This document shows, piece after piece, positions 25,395 to 37,067 of a stretch of 64,000 bases of DNA; position 1 is the stretch's first letter, and each line of letters opens with the position of its first letter. Below the pieces are notes generated by a model, which was given only the letters and a program-made list of their open reading frames with translations, was not told the origin of the DNA and did not search any database. The stretch covers positions 20,627,257 to 20,691,256 of the forward strand of contig NC_052476.1 of the NCBI RefSeq assembly GCF_009730915.1. Direction: 5' to 3'. Source of the DNA: Dioscorea cayenensis subsp. rotundata. Lineage: Eukaryota > Streptophyta > Magnoliopsida > Dioscoreales > Dioscoreaceae. The translations under genes and the position numbers were made by a program.

Positions 25395-27295
25395 ATGGAA
25401 CACCAAATGGAGATGGTTTGTTTATAACTTCTCATTCTTGTTTCTTTTTGTGAGTATTTAAATCTTTACTAATTTATTTATTTGTTATTTTTTGTTTATA
25501 TGATGGTGCATTTTGCCATTTTAATATGACATTTTATGTAAGAACTTCATATGCATGGTGCAAGATCATCATATATAGATCAGCTGCAAGATTGAAAATT
25601 GAACACCAATATATATCCCATGGAGATGATGTCTTTGTATTCTTGTTTTTCTCTTTTGAATGCTTGATTATTTATCTATTTGTTTTTTTTCTTTCTACTA
25701 AATAATTTTTTTCTTATATGATAAAGGTTCTTGTTCTTTATAATTTGATTCTTGTTTATTTTTTGTTGTGAGATTAAATCTTGGTTATTTCATTTATTAA
25801 TTTGTTTATTTGATGCATTTTTTTCATCTGTACGTGTTTGTGTGATATTTAATGCAGGAACTTCAGAGGGTGCAAGAGGAGCATCATGCTGAACAGCAAG
25901 ATCAACTTGAAAACCAGCATCCCTTGGAGATGGTATTCTTTTTCTTGTTTTAATTTCTTTTTTTCTTTACTTTTCTTCTGAATAATTGAACCTTTGAATC
26001 TTTATTTAAATCTTTACTAATTTATTTATTTGTTATTTTTTGTTTATATGATGGTGCATTTTGCCATTTTAATATGACATTTTATATAAGAACTTCATAT
26101 GCATACTGCAAGATCATCATATGTAGATCAGCTGCAAGATTGAAAATTGAACACCAATATATATCCCATGGAGATGATGTCTTTGTATTCTTTGTTTTTC
26201 TCTTTTTCTTTTCTGAATGCTTGATTATTTATCTATTTGTCTTTCTACTAAATAAATCTTATATGATAAAGGTTCTTGTTCTTTATAATTTGATTCTTGT
26301 GTTGTGAGATTAAATCTTGGTTATTTCATTTTATTAATTTGTTTATTTGATGCATTTTTTTCATCTGTACGTGTTTGTGTGATATTTAATGCAGGAACTT
26401 CAGAGGGTGCAAGAGGAGCATCATGCTGAACAGCAAGATCAACTTGAAAACCAGCATCCCTTGGAGATGGTATTCTTTTTCTTGTTTTAATTTCTTTTTT
26501 TCTTTACTTTTCTTCTGAATAATTGAACCTTTGAATCTTTATTTAATTAAGTTTTGTTCTTTCTACAATATATTGTTTTTATTCTTTGATATTTTGTTTA
26601 ATTGAACTATTATAGGGTGATGATCATGTTGGTGAACTGGGTTTCTGTAGTATATGCAGAAATGATATAGAATCCAGAGAATGGGCAGCTTTGTTGACTT
26701 GTGAACATACATATTGGTTAGTGATCATGAGTTAAATTTCATCTTTAATTTGTGCTCTTTAATTTCAGATTAATCATAACATTTATAGTTGAAGAAATAT
26801 AATTGAGGTTTGTTTTTTCTTTGTTTGCATGTTAAATATATATATTCTTTTGATTTATATATTTTTTTTTTTGGGCAGCACCAAATGCATTTTAACCTGG
26901 GTGGCACATAAGCATCTGCAATCCTGTCCCGAATGCAAAGTTCCATTTCATTCTATTAAAGTTTATCGCTATCCCGATGGAAGGTATTATATTTTCTTTT
27001 TTTCCCCTAATCTTCTTCTTCTTTCACTAAATTAATAAATGTATTAAAAAACACTGATCCTTCATTTTAATTTGATGCAGCATTGTTATGTATCCAAAAA
27101 CACTGATCATTTTAAATTGAATGCAGCATTGCTGAGACCCCTGTTGAAGAAAACTTAACCAAACTCCTTAAAGCCCCTTGGTTAGGAAAATTTGGGAAAG
27201 ACAAGAAACTGAAAAAGGCTTTCAAACTAGAAAAAACTCGCATAAGTGATGCAGCTAAGCATAGGAAACATCTGGAGAGGCTGGGGAGAAGCTGA
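25395..27295 (+). CDS. Small RING-finger protein with duplicated Gln/Glu/His-rich exon
   Basis: Exons 25395-25415, 25858-25932, 26395-26469, 26616-26716, 26879-26983 and 27127-27295 join in phase to give 181 residues. Residues 8-32 and 33-57 are two identical 25-residue repeats (each starting ELQRVQEEHHAEQQDQLENQ), encoded by identical exons. A C3HC4-like RING follows: Cys68, Cys71, Cys86, His88, Cys92, Cys95, Cys108 and Cys111 (CSIC, CEHTYWC, CPEC). The basic C-terminal tail (KFGKDKKLKKAFKLEKTR) ends at TGA 27293-27295. RING proteins of this size usually act as ubiquitin E3 ligases or E3 partners; the substrate is unknown. I chose the ATG at 25395 because it keeps phase 0 into the repeat exon; a further upstream exon is possible. 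The nearest family is not identified. Confidence 0.72.
25457..26546. repeat. Tandem duplication, ~540 bp unit, containing one coding exon
   Basis: Two copies (about 25457-26004 and 26005-26546) share long identical stretches, including intron text and the whole 75-bp exon, which is identical base for base. The exon starts are 537 bp apart. The copies differ mainly by short indels in T-rich intron sequence. This is an unequal-crossover type duplication inside the RING gene. Confidence 0.92.
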
Positions 27296-27408
27296 GGAAA
27301 AAATTTATACATATTTTGATCTGTTTCCATATGTGTTACTCATTATTTCATGCATACAATATACATGCAGATAGTTTTAAGCTTTCATACCATATAGTTT
27401 TGAGCTGT

Positions 27409-28408
27409 NNNNNNNNNNNNNNNNNNNNNNNNNNNNNNNNNNNNNNNNNNNNNNNNNNNNNNNNNNNNNNNNNNNNNNNNNNNNNNNNNNNNNNNNNNNN
27501 NNNNNNNNNNNNNNNNNNNNNNNNNNNNNNNNNNNNNNNNNNNNNNNNNNNNNNNNNNNNNNNNNNNNNNNNNNNNNNNNNNNNNNNNNNNNNNNNNNNN
27601 NNNNNNNNNNNNNNNNNNNNNNNNNNNNNNNNNNNNNNNNNNNNNNNNNNNNNNNNNNNNNNNNNNNNNNNNNNNNNNNNNNNNNNNNNNNNNNNNNNNN
27701 NNNNNNNNNNNNNNNNNNNNNNNNNNNNNNNNNNNNNNNNNNNNNNNNNNNNNNNNNNNNNNNNNNNNNNNNNNNNNNNNNNNNNNNNNNNNNNNNNNNN
27801 NNNNNNNNNNNNNNNNNNNNNNNNNNNNNNNNNNNNNNNNNNNNNNNNNNNNNNNNNNNNNNNNNNNNNNNNNNNNNNNNNNNNNNNNNNNNNNNNNNNN
27901 NNNNNNNNNNNNNNNNNNNNNNNNNNNNNNNNNNNNNNNNNNNNNNNNNNNNNNNNNNNNNNNNNNNNNNNNNNNNNNNNNNNNNNNNNNNNNNNNNNNN
28001 NNNNNNNNNNNNNNNNNNNNNNNNNNNNNNNNNNNNNNNNNNNNNNNNNNNNNNNNNNNNNNNNNNNNNNNNNNNNNNNNNNNNNNNNNNNNNNNNNNNN
28101 NNNNNNNNNNNNNNNNNNNNNNNNNNNNNNNNNNNNNNNNNNNNNNNNNNNNNNNNNNNNNNNNNNNNNNNNNNNNNNNNNNNNNNNNNNNNNNNNNNNN
28201 NNNNNNNNNNNNNNNNNNNNNNNNNNNNNNNNNNNNNNNNNNNNNNNNNNNNNNNNNNNNNNNNNNNNNNNNNNNNNNNNNNNNNNNNNNNNNNNNNNNN
28301 NNNNNNNNNNNNNNNNNNNNNNNNNNNNNNNNNNNNNNNNNNNNNNNNNNNNNNNNNNNNNNNNNNNNNNNNNNNNNNNNNNNNNNNNNNNNNNNNNNNN
28401 NNNNNNNN
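27409..28408. other. Assembly gap (1,000 N)
   Basis: Exactly 1,000 N, between the RING gene 3' flank and the LPA1 promoter. Frames called across it are artefacts. Confidence 0.99.
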
Positions 28409-28561
28409 GCGCTCAGTGTACACGTGGGCTGATCATAACGGTTCACACGCCATCAGCGATCAGATGCAATCTCTGATCTAACGGTTCACATGAGCCTTCA
28501 TATATACACCTCTCTCCCTCTCCCAAATGGATAACAAGCTTCTCTTCTCTCTCTCTCATCG
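28409..28561 (+). promoter_or_regulatory. LPA1 proximal promoter with G-box
   Basis: A G-box, TACACGTGGGC, lies at about 28419-28429. AACGGTTCACA occurs twice (about 28438 and 28480), flanking related GATCAGATGCAATCTCTGATC text. A TATA-like ATATATACA at ~28501 precedes a CT-rich leader and the ATG at 28562. The G-box fits a light-regulated plastid gene, but that role is inference. Confidence 0.55.
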
Positions 28562-31500
28562 ATGGCCATGGCGGCTCTTGCGCTCCATCAGCCTCTCCCA
28601 TGGCGGACAAGATCGAGAACCTTGAGCCCGAGAAGCACCCATCTACGATCTCAGAAGGCTCGCCTCTTTTTCACAGTGTATTCCTCTTCGACGCCATCAG
28701 AGCCCAGCACACAGACCGCGGAATCTTGTGTCAATACGGGGTTGTCTCTCTTCAAGAAGGGCAGGGTGAGGAGGATCATTCCGTTCTATGTCTCATCCTT
28801 TGTTTTGATCTTATTTTCCTTGTTTCTATCTTCAAATCTTTGCTGAAATGATAAATTTCCAGTTCTAATGCGTGATTGCATGAACCCTTTGTGAAAATTT
28901 CTAAGGATTGGATGGAATTTGGATGTGGAGTTAGTATAATGTGAATTTTTTAAATGGAAATGGGATTTTTCCAGTTCAAATGCTTGATTAACAAACTTCT
29001 ATGAAGGTTTCAAAGAATTTGACTTGATACCTGTGTTCTAGCATAGTTTCTAATTTAATTAGATGGAATGCATCATTGAGGTTAGTACAAAATCTATCTA
29101 AATGCAACATTTGGTGAATTGAGAATCATAGATTCTAGTTTCTAGGTGAGGAAACAACCTTCATGTATGTAAAATAAGGCTGTACGATTACCCTTCTAAA
29201 TCATACATTTGCCAACTTCTGCTAGTTTTTGGCTCGACTCTCTTTGTTGTCTTTTCACTAAGTTGTTGTTCTCAACTTTGACTAATCATTTCATTTGTTT
29301 ATCTGTAGTAAGGGATAGAGTCATGTTGAATGATTTATTGGTTTGGTTTTACTTCACTTGCTTGGTTTGTTGGTTCATGTAGTTTGCTATGGTACTTTAG
29401 ACTTGAAAAATAGAAGATTTCATTTTTGGACAAATCCTTGGTAATGTGGCTTTGTCCGAATATTGTAGGTAAAGGATGCCCTTTTGCAGTTTGAAAGCGC
29501 ACTAGATTTGAATCCAAATCCTAAGGAAGCTCAAGTAGCACTTTACAATAAAGCTTGTTGCCATGCATACAGGTATAACATCCATTGGAAATATCTTTTT
29601 ATTTATTATCATTATCATTTTTGGAAATTGAAATTGTCATTTTTTTTAGTGAATAGTCCATATTGCTGATCCTTGTGATTGGCTTGATTTTGAACAATCC
29701 ACCTGTTTGTGTTTGTGGGCGCTTTTCTTAGCTGATACTAGGGACAGTTTGTTTCTTTTAATTTTGCTCTGTTCACTTAACTGCATTTCATTTGAAGAGT
29801 GGACTATTGATGTTATAGGTTCAACATTCTTTTTTTAGGAACATGCCAGTACATGATATTTATGAACATTCCCTAAGCTCTTTACTCTATTGCATACATT
29901 TGGCTTTGAGTTCTTAGTTTTCGTCCCTTGTTTTGTGCATCATAATTGGATTGTAGGTTGGATTTCTTGGTAATCCATCAAGTTCAAAATCGATGAATGG
30001 GGCTTCTCATTCATCCAAGTAAAAATAATTGATCTTTTTGTCCTATCAGCTCCTGTGAAGTTCAAATATTCTCCTTTCATCGACTGCTTTAAAGGACTTG
30101 TAACTGTGTGTTGTTGCGAATTTCTTCCTTTGTAGTTATAATCATGTCTTGTTTGAGGCAGAGGGGAGGGAAGGCAAGCAGTGTCATGTTTACGAACTGC
30201 TTTGCGAGACTATAATCTCAAATTTAGCACTATTCTTAATGATCCTGACTTGGCATCATTCAGAGCTTCACCTGAATTTAAGGAACTACAAGACGAGGTA
30301 TGTGATTTACTTCTTTCCGTTTCTTACCTTTTTAATTTTTAGAGTGCCAATTTATTTCTTCACTCTAGCATTTAAGTGAAACATTTCCTGGATCTCTTGT
30401 GGCTCAGAAATTCTTACTTGCTCATTCTCTTAATATTACAGGCAAGACAGGGTGGTGAAGATATTGGTTATGGATTTCGAAGAGATCTCAAACTCATTAG
30501 TGAAGTTCAAGCACCATTTCGTGGCGTAAGAAGATTCTTTTATGTAGCCTTGTCTGCTGCAGCAGGAATCTCGATGTTCTTTACTGTGCCCAGGTTCATA
30601 CGTGCAATTAATGGTGGTGAAGGTGCTCCTGATATTTGGGAAACTGCTGGAAATGCTGCAATCAATATTGGAGGTAAATTAGCAGACATCCTTGTACGGA
30701 AGGCATGGTGTTCTTTAGTATACATTTTTATTGTTGTACCATGCATGCCAACTGTTTTTGTTCTTGTTTTATGTATACGCTTGTTGAATTGATCAAGCCT
30801 TTTGAATCAGCACTCTGCAGGCATTGTGATTCTCGTGGCATTGTTTATCTGGGACAATAAGAAAGAAGAGGAACAACTTGCTCAAATATCACGAGATGAA
30901 ACACTCTCCAGACTGCCTTTACGGCTATCAACTAATAGGATTGTTGAACTTGTCCAGCTTCGAGACTCAGTTAGACCGGTCAGTACATTTTTCTTCTAAT
31001 GGACACTGTCAGTTAGCCCAGTTAGTATCATTTTTCTTCTTAATGTACATTACTCAATGTACCATTACCGTCAGGTTAGGGCGGTTTGTATCATTTTCTT
31101 TCTCAATGTTTATCACTCCATAGACTGTCAGTTAGGCTGATTAGCATCATTTTTCTTCTCAGTTTTCATTACTCAATTGACCTTTGTTGCCTTCTCATTC
31201 CATCACAGGCTTACTGGAAGCATTGCCTTATAACTTGCTCTAGTTTGTGCAATTTGACTTGCATCTTCTTGTTGGCTTTAAATATGCAAAAAGAATTTTT
31301 TATGTGTTGTTGAAAGATGTGCCTTCAGGTTATTTTGGCAGGGAATAAGGAGACTGTAACTAGAGCAATTGAAAAGGCTGAGAGATTCCGAACTGAACTT
31401 GTCAAAAGAGGTGTTATTCTTGCTCCTGTCATCTGGGGTGAGAATAGGAAAGCTTCTCTTGAGAGAAAAGGATTTGGCCTTCCCGCAAAAGCTGCCACAT

Positions 31501-33250
31501 CCCTTCCCTCAATAGGGGTTAGATCCTTTTCTTTGATATTAAACATGAGAATATTCTACCTGAGGAAATTATATTTTGATTTGTTATCATATTCTTATGT
31601 AAGACATATACGATCTGGTTCTGATCTCATGGGAAGTGTTTTCTAGACATCTAGCATGTATTCTGATAATAGACTTGCAGAGTTACACATCAACTAAATC
31701 ACTAGTTTCCTTTGTTCTTCTGTTTTGCACACTTCTGATTTTTAATCAATATAATTTTCACTTTGAAATGCTTCAGAATGATAATGCCTCCCAGCCCACC
31801 CTCAGTAATTTAATATTTTTTCTTTTTTATGGAGAAAGTATTAATCAATTATGCTTCTCCAACTTGTGATCTGAGTCCTGTCTTCATTACTTATGCTTCT
31901 CAAAATTTTATTAGAACTCATGAGTTTTATTATCTGGATGGAAACGTTATTTATTAGTTTAATTATGCTATAGTTACAATACATCATAGTAAATGATTTT
32001 TCCTTCATTGGACACTATAGCATCCAATTTTATCTTGCAATCTTTCCTCGTGCTACTCAAAATTCTATTAAAACATACTGATTTTTATTTTTGGACAGAA
32101 GCAGTATTAGTTCTGTTATACTATGGTTATCACTTATCGTACATCATAATTAATTATTTTCCCTTCATTGGACACTATAACACGCAATTTTTTATTGACA
32201 GGAAGATTTTGATAAGCGAACTCAATCAATAACTGCAAAATCACGCTTGCAAGCTGAGGTGCGATTCAAGGCTGAAATTGTATCACCGAATGAATGGGAG
32301 AGGTCAGCTTCTGCTTTAATCTCATTTCTGCACAACATATTTTGGTTTACACCTTCCAAAAAAAAAAAATTCTGAGCACTTTTGATAAAAACTTTGTTCG
32401 ACAGTCCAATGCAAGTATCAGTAACTTTAGTTCGATATTGCTAACTTTTAAAAGAAACTAACTACATTGTCTCCAACTTACCATTGTATCTCTTTCGTAG
32501 GTTACATATTCCACAACCTTTGTTGCTACCCAAATAGAACAAACAATCATATGAACTAATAATGGTTGCCAATTGACCAGAAGTAGGGCCTGGTGCTGAC
32601 AATGCCTGGCAAGAATGGTCTGATTCAATCCCTAGATCTGACAATCCTGCACCTATTGGACATTTGGACCCAAAACAATCCATTTTTAGGAAATTTATCA
32701 GGCAATGGGGTCACGTTCTGGGCCTGTCTTTCAGTCAGTCCTTTTTAATGTGGTTCAGCCTAGTCTATATATATATATAATTTAAAATAATGAAAGGCAA
32801 TACTTTTATGTAGATAAATTATACCTTCATTTGTTTACCTTAGTCATCATATGTTCTTCATCTAACTAAAGAAAAAGAAAATGCCTCTCTTCATCCTCAA
32901 ACCAAACACACTCTATTTTATTTTGGCCTTCCAGCTACCATTATATGAAAAGTGCTCAAGACTTGATACTGAGAATCCTCATGTATTAGGTGGATTCGCG
33001 ATCAACAAAAGTCCGAGGGTGTTAACCCCGGTGATGATGTATATATAATTCTCCGGCTTGATGGTCGAGTTCGAAGATCAGGAAAGGTATATATGATGCA
33101 TCATACATCATGTTAAACCATCTACGCTCCATTTAATACACTCATCGTTACATTAATGCAATCCATAACTTGCAGGGCATGCCTGATTGGCAGGAAATAG
33201 TCAAGGAGCTACCTCTATTGGAAAATCTACTTAGCAAACTAGAAAGATGA
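28562..33250 (+). CDS. LPA1: LOW PSII ACCUMULATION 1 (LPA1), chloroplast TPR protein
   Basis: Nine exons (28562-28765, 29469-29572, 30162-30297, 30442-30673, 30821-30978, 31329-31517, 32202-32302, 32990-33086, 33176-33250) join in phase to give 431 residues, close to the Arabidopsis protein. Residues ~1-50 form a Ser/Arg-rich plastid transit peptide. A TPR region (SLFKKGRVKDALLQFESALD, then NPNPKEAQVALYNKACCHAY) follows. Two hydrophobic segments come next (FFYVALSAAAGISMFFTV near 178-196 and IVILVALFIW near 227-236). Then come the conserved LSRLPLRLSTNRIVELVQLR block and the C-terminal VNPGDDVYIILRLDGRVRRS. In Arabidopsis, LPA1 is a thylakoid membrane protein that helps assemble photosystem II by aiding D1. 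All splice junctions are GT-AG. Intron 5 carries short tandem repeats and intron 6 a ~160-bp duplication. It looks functional. Confidence 0.95.
30965..31200. repeat. Tandem repeats, ~60-70 bp units, spanning the exon 5 donor of LPA1
   Basis: The phrase GTTAG.C.GGT..GTA.CATTTTTCTTCT with A/C..GTCAGTTAG linkers recurs at about 30968, 31010, 31074 and 31132. The first copy includes the last bases of exon 5 and its donor (AGACCG/gtcagt), so the array was seeded from the exon-intron boundary. Confidence 0.7.
31990..32210. repeat. Tandem duplication, ~160 bp, in LPA1 intron 6
   Basis: CCTTCATTGGACACTATA is present at about 32003 and 32163, each preceded by a similar TAC.ATCATA..AA.TGATTTTT-like tract and followed by CAATTTT. 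The second copy ends directly at the exon 7 acceptor (32201). Confidence 0.75.
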
Positions 33251-33824
33251 CATTGCTGTATGACCTTAATTATCTGCCGTTATTCATCGTTAAGTTTCCT
33301 TTTGTTCTATCATTTGAAAGCAAACTTATATGAGTGCATACATAGGTTTTAAGTGCAAAGTTACAATCACTGAGATATGGCTGTTGGTCTTTCTACATAA
33401 GGTTTAATAAATCTATTTCATTGCAATATTGGTGAGGGACATGAGTTAGGTTATGATAGGGAAAAAGAGAGGTGGGACTTGTATGTCCATGCATGTCATT
33501 ATTATCCTAGTAAAAGAGGAAGAGAAGATGTAGGTGTCCACATTGAAAGGTAAGAGGTAGGAGTAGGGCCAAATATAATGTTGTTGTGGAGTTGGATATA
33601 TAGTTTTCATTGATAAGAGTTGGTGGCTTGCATGACTAGGGTTTTTATGTGGGCCATGGATTTGGTACAAGAGAACATGGGGGATGAGCTTGTCAAAATT
33701 TCTATGGACGTGGAGGCACCAACACACCGTTTTTTTTAAGGGTGTTTTGGGTTTATAATAGACCTACAAATGTGAGATGGATCTCATTTCTATTTTGGGA
33801 AAATTATATTAATGGTAAATCTTT

Positions 33825-34095
33825 GATATAATACCCGAATTGATTCATCTACTTTTTTTTTTTTCTTTTCTGTACTCTATTCGAAATGTTCGATTAGTCT
33901 CTTTTCTTTTGAAAAATGAGCTCATTTTAGTTTTTTCAGCTTTTAGTCTCTTACCATTGAGTCCTCTACTTGAAAAATACGAGGAGCCCAGTTGGGATCA
34001 TTTTCAAACGTAGAGAGATTAGTTTAGAGCATTTCTGAGTAGAGAGACCAAAATGAAAGAGAGAAAAGTAGAGAGATCAATTCGGGTATTATATC
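33825..34095. mobile_element. Mutator-like MITE with 9-bp target duplication
   Basis: The ends are inverted: GATATAATACCCGAATTGAT at the left, and its reverse complement, with a few changes further in, at the right (to 34095). The arms extend ~100 bp with CTCTCTACTTT and TTTTCAAA..GAT words. The 9 bases outside are TAAATCTTT at the left and TAAATTTTT at the right, one mismatch. A 9-bp duplication and long arms fit a Mutator-like MITE. No coding sequence. Confidence 0.75.
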
Positions 34096-34803
34096 TAAAT
34101 TTTTTGAGTATTTTAGAGTTAATAAAGTAAATTATAGTTGGGTGTTTAGAGGAAATTTGGTTTTTATAGTATGTATATTGGATCTTTGGAGACATCTCTT
34201 TGAGAATGAAAAAAAGGTGATTTATTTTTATTTTTATTTGGTTAATTTATTTATTTATTTTTTTGATACTCAATCAATTTTTTTTAACAATTAAATCTAC
34301 CTCTACTGTTTTATATTTATATTTAATAATTCTTGAACTGCAGCTTTTATATACTGGATCATTAAATGAAGCAAAAAAATGTTATTTTCAATCAAGTTTA
34401 TAAGGATTTCTAAAATTAACAAATTAAATTAAATACCAACATACAACTCCACTGTTTTTTTTCTAGCGGCTGAAAGTCCACTGTTGGGACATTAATTATA
34501 CCAACATATACCCTTCAACCACACATCTGTATATATATATATATACAGGAATTTGTTCATCCAATAATTATTTTAATTTATTATTAAAAATTTTAAAAAA
34601 AACAATTTAGAGGTTATAAAAAAAAAATGCATTTACTAATATATAAATATATAAAATAATTATATAATGTAATTGAAGATAAACATCCTAATATTAATTA
34701 ACCACAAAAATATCAAAACTAAACTATTCACGTAATTTAAAGGACTAATTTTTTAAAAATAAAATGAATAAATCACTCGTCTTATTGTATTGCAAGAGGG
34801 TCA

Positions 34804-35122
34804 AAATATCAAAATAGTCCCATCTATTTTACGTTTTTCACCCTATTAGTTCCTTTTAATATAAAATCTGTTTTTTTGTTCTCATATTTTTATATTTTTA
34901 CCTTTTTGATCCCTCTAATTGATAGATCTGTCCTTTTGGTCCTTTCAAATGATAAATTAGAGGGACCAAAAATGATGGAAATATATAAGTACGAGAACTA
35001 AAAGGGTGGATTTTATAACAAAAGATTAAAAATGTGCAAATATAAGGACCAAAATGGTGGATTTTATATTAGAGGGACTAAAAGGGCGAAAAATGAGAAA
35101 TAGAGAGACCATTTTGATATTT
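34804..35122. mobile_element. Long-arm inverted-repeat MITE
   Basis: The left arm reads AAATATCAAAATAGTCCCAT and the right arm is its inverted counterpart ending ACCATTTTGATATTT. The arms continue through matching CACCCT..TTAGT.CC, TATAAAATC and GGTCC words to a centre near 34960. The structure is a near-palindrome of ~320 bp. I see no clean target duplication. Confidence 0.65.
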
Positions 35123-35420
35123 GGATGAAAATCAATATAATCATGTAAAATAAATAAATAAATAAAACAAGAGACATTTATTATATATATATTTTTAATT
35201 TAAGTATTAAAGAAAAAAACAATAATTGAATATAATTAAGAAATTTTGTGTACTACGAACAGCTAACTTAAACTCCTCACAAGTACTACAACCACTAAAC
35301 CTCACCGGCGGTGACCACACCCTTAAAAAAACCACAGTAAGTCAAACCCCAATCCCTTTTCAGTAAATAAACCCGAAACTCCATGCCCCTTTTCCTAACC
35401 CTTTGCCCCCTCTCTCTCTC

Positions 35421-35427
35421 TATATAA
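35421..35427 (+). promoter_or_regulatory. TATA box of the RALF gene
   Basis: TATATAA lies after a CT repeat, 92 bp upstream of the ATG at 35519. This leaves a CT-rich leader of about 60 bases, a common plant arrangement. Confidence 0.75.
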
Positions 35428-35518
35428 CCCCTTTCATTCACGCTCTTCTCTTTCTCTCTCTAACCCAAACCTTCTTTTTAGAGAGAGAAACACCAGCATC
35501 TCTCCAACCCTCTCTTCA

Positions 35519-35854
35519 ATGGCGGAAGGATTCCATCGTTCCTTCATCTCTCTTCTCCTTCTCCTCCTCCTCATAGCCGGCGCTTCCGCTTCCGGCCACG
35601 ATCTCGGCTGGATCCCACCGAAATCGATGTGCCGGGGCATGATCGCCGACTGCCTCGCTGAAGAGGAGTTCGATCTCGATTCCGAGGTCAACCGTCGGAT
35701 CCTCGCTACATCCAGCTACATCAGCTACGGCGCTCTTCGCCGTGACACCGTTCCTTGCTCTCGCCGTGGCGCATCCTACTACAACTGCCGTGCCGGTGCC
35801 CAGGCCAATCCCTACAATCGTGGCTGCTCCGCCATTACCCGGTGCCGTAGCTAA
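35519..35854 (+). CDS. RALF peptide precursor (RALF1/22/23/33 type)
   Basis: An intronless 111-residue precursor. A signal peptide covers residues ~1-25 (LLLLLLLIAGASA). The acidic propeptide ends in the subtilase S1P site RRIL (59-62). The mature ~49-residue peptide carries YISY (67-70), the CrRLK1L receptor-binding element, and four conserved cysteines (80, 90, 103, 109) with ASYYNCRAGAQANPYNRGCS. Members of this class bind FERONIA-type receptors, alkalinise the apoplast and restrain growth. All hallmarks are present, so it should be functional. It follows LPA1 in the same orientation, as RALF1 does beside LPA1 in Arabidopsis. The precise paralogue (RALF1, 22, 23 or 33) cannot be fixed from one sequence. 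Confidence 0.95.
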   Translation: MAEGFHRSFISLLLLLLLIAGASASGHDLGWIPPKSMCRGMIADCLAEEEFDLDSEVNRRILATSSYISYGALRRDTVPCSRRGASYYNCRAGAQANPYNRGCSAITRCRS

Positions 35855-37029
35855 ACTTTGAAACTTCTTCTTCTCTTCATCTCTCTGTGTGTGTGTCTCT
35901 CTTTCTCTCTTTGTGTTTCTCTTTGTTGTGATCTTTATAAGCATGATGTTGTTGTTGTGATGATGATGATGATGATGATGGTATTCTTGTTCCCCTTGAT
36001 CTGATTAGGGTTTTACTGGATGTTGTGCTTTGAGATTTGAATTTAGAGGGGGAATTATTTATATGATTATTATCGTTGTATTAATATTTGCTATTTTCAA
36101 TGTATTTTCTTGTACAATATCAAGCCTATTTCTTCGTCATTTCTTCATTTTTTAATTTTTTCTGAATTTTAGACTTATTTCTTAGATTTATTGGTTTGAT
36201 TTTCTCTTTATAGTCTAGAGTAAATCCACTGTTTTTTGGGTTTTTCAATTTGGGGATTTTTTAGCTTTTGGTTTAGATTGATGATCAGGCTGTGTATATG
36301 ATTGAAAATTGCTGGTTATATCCAACCAAAAATAAATAATTAATTAAATGATGGTAATTTGTATGTGAAATTTCCAATTCTTTGAAGAATTTAAATGGGA
36401 TAATATATTTGCTTTTTTTTTTCACCCATCAATGCAACCAAGATACAACCAAAAAGCTAATAAGATGAGAAACCTGAAACCCAGATTTATATATTTAATT
36501 TTTATTTTATTAATTGGTAGATTATTATAATGGGATTATTTTTTTCTTTGAAGGTAAAAAAAAAATTATGATTTGTGTATTATAAAGTTTTCAATTTATT
36601 TTTGAAAGATAGAGAAAAGTTGGTTTCTTTGCTTTAATTTGAGAAAGTGAGAGAGAGAGAGAGAGAGAGAGAGAAGAATGGTAATTTAGTTTATGTCCTT
36701 TGTTTAACAAACTTTCTTGGAAAGACAATAGTTTGTATATGAAACTAAAATAGTAATAAAATATAGTTTATGACAGAGAAGAGGGTAATTTGGTCTCTTT
36801 AATATTACTTTTCAAACTTAGAGAAAATAATAGAATTTTATTTTATTTCTTTAATAATAATAACAATAATTATTATTATTATGTTTTTTTTGGGTTGAAC
36901 TTTTTGTAATTGAAAGGGTGAAGCAAAGAACAAAAGAAGACAAAATTGATAAGTTTGAAGAAGGAAGGAATAGGCTTCTTATGCTATTACTTCCCCCAAG
37001 ACCAAGAAAACCAGGAAATAAATGTGAGA

Positions 37030-37067
<38 letters not shown>

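Larger units (their letters stand above)
33251..35420. other. Intergenic between LPA1 and RALF
   Basis: Apart from the two inverted-repeat elements listed separately, this is AT-rich sequence with simple repeats (AT runs at 34536 and 35186). The 93-codon minus frame at 33446-33727 shows no known domain. Confidence 0.6.

Noticed and set aside
27316-28476. Long open frames on both strands across the second gap
   Set aside because: Also N-run artefacts.
35434-35944. Minus-strand frames opposite RALF
   Set aside because: Antisense shadows of a clear RALF gene.
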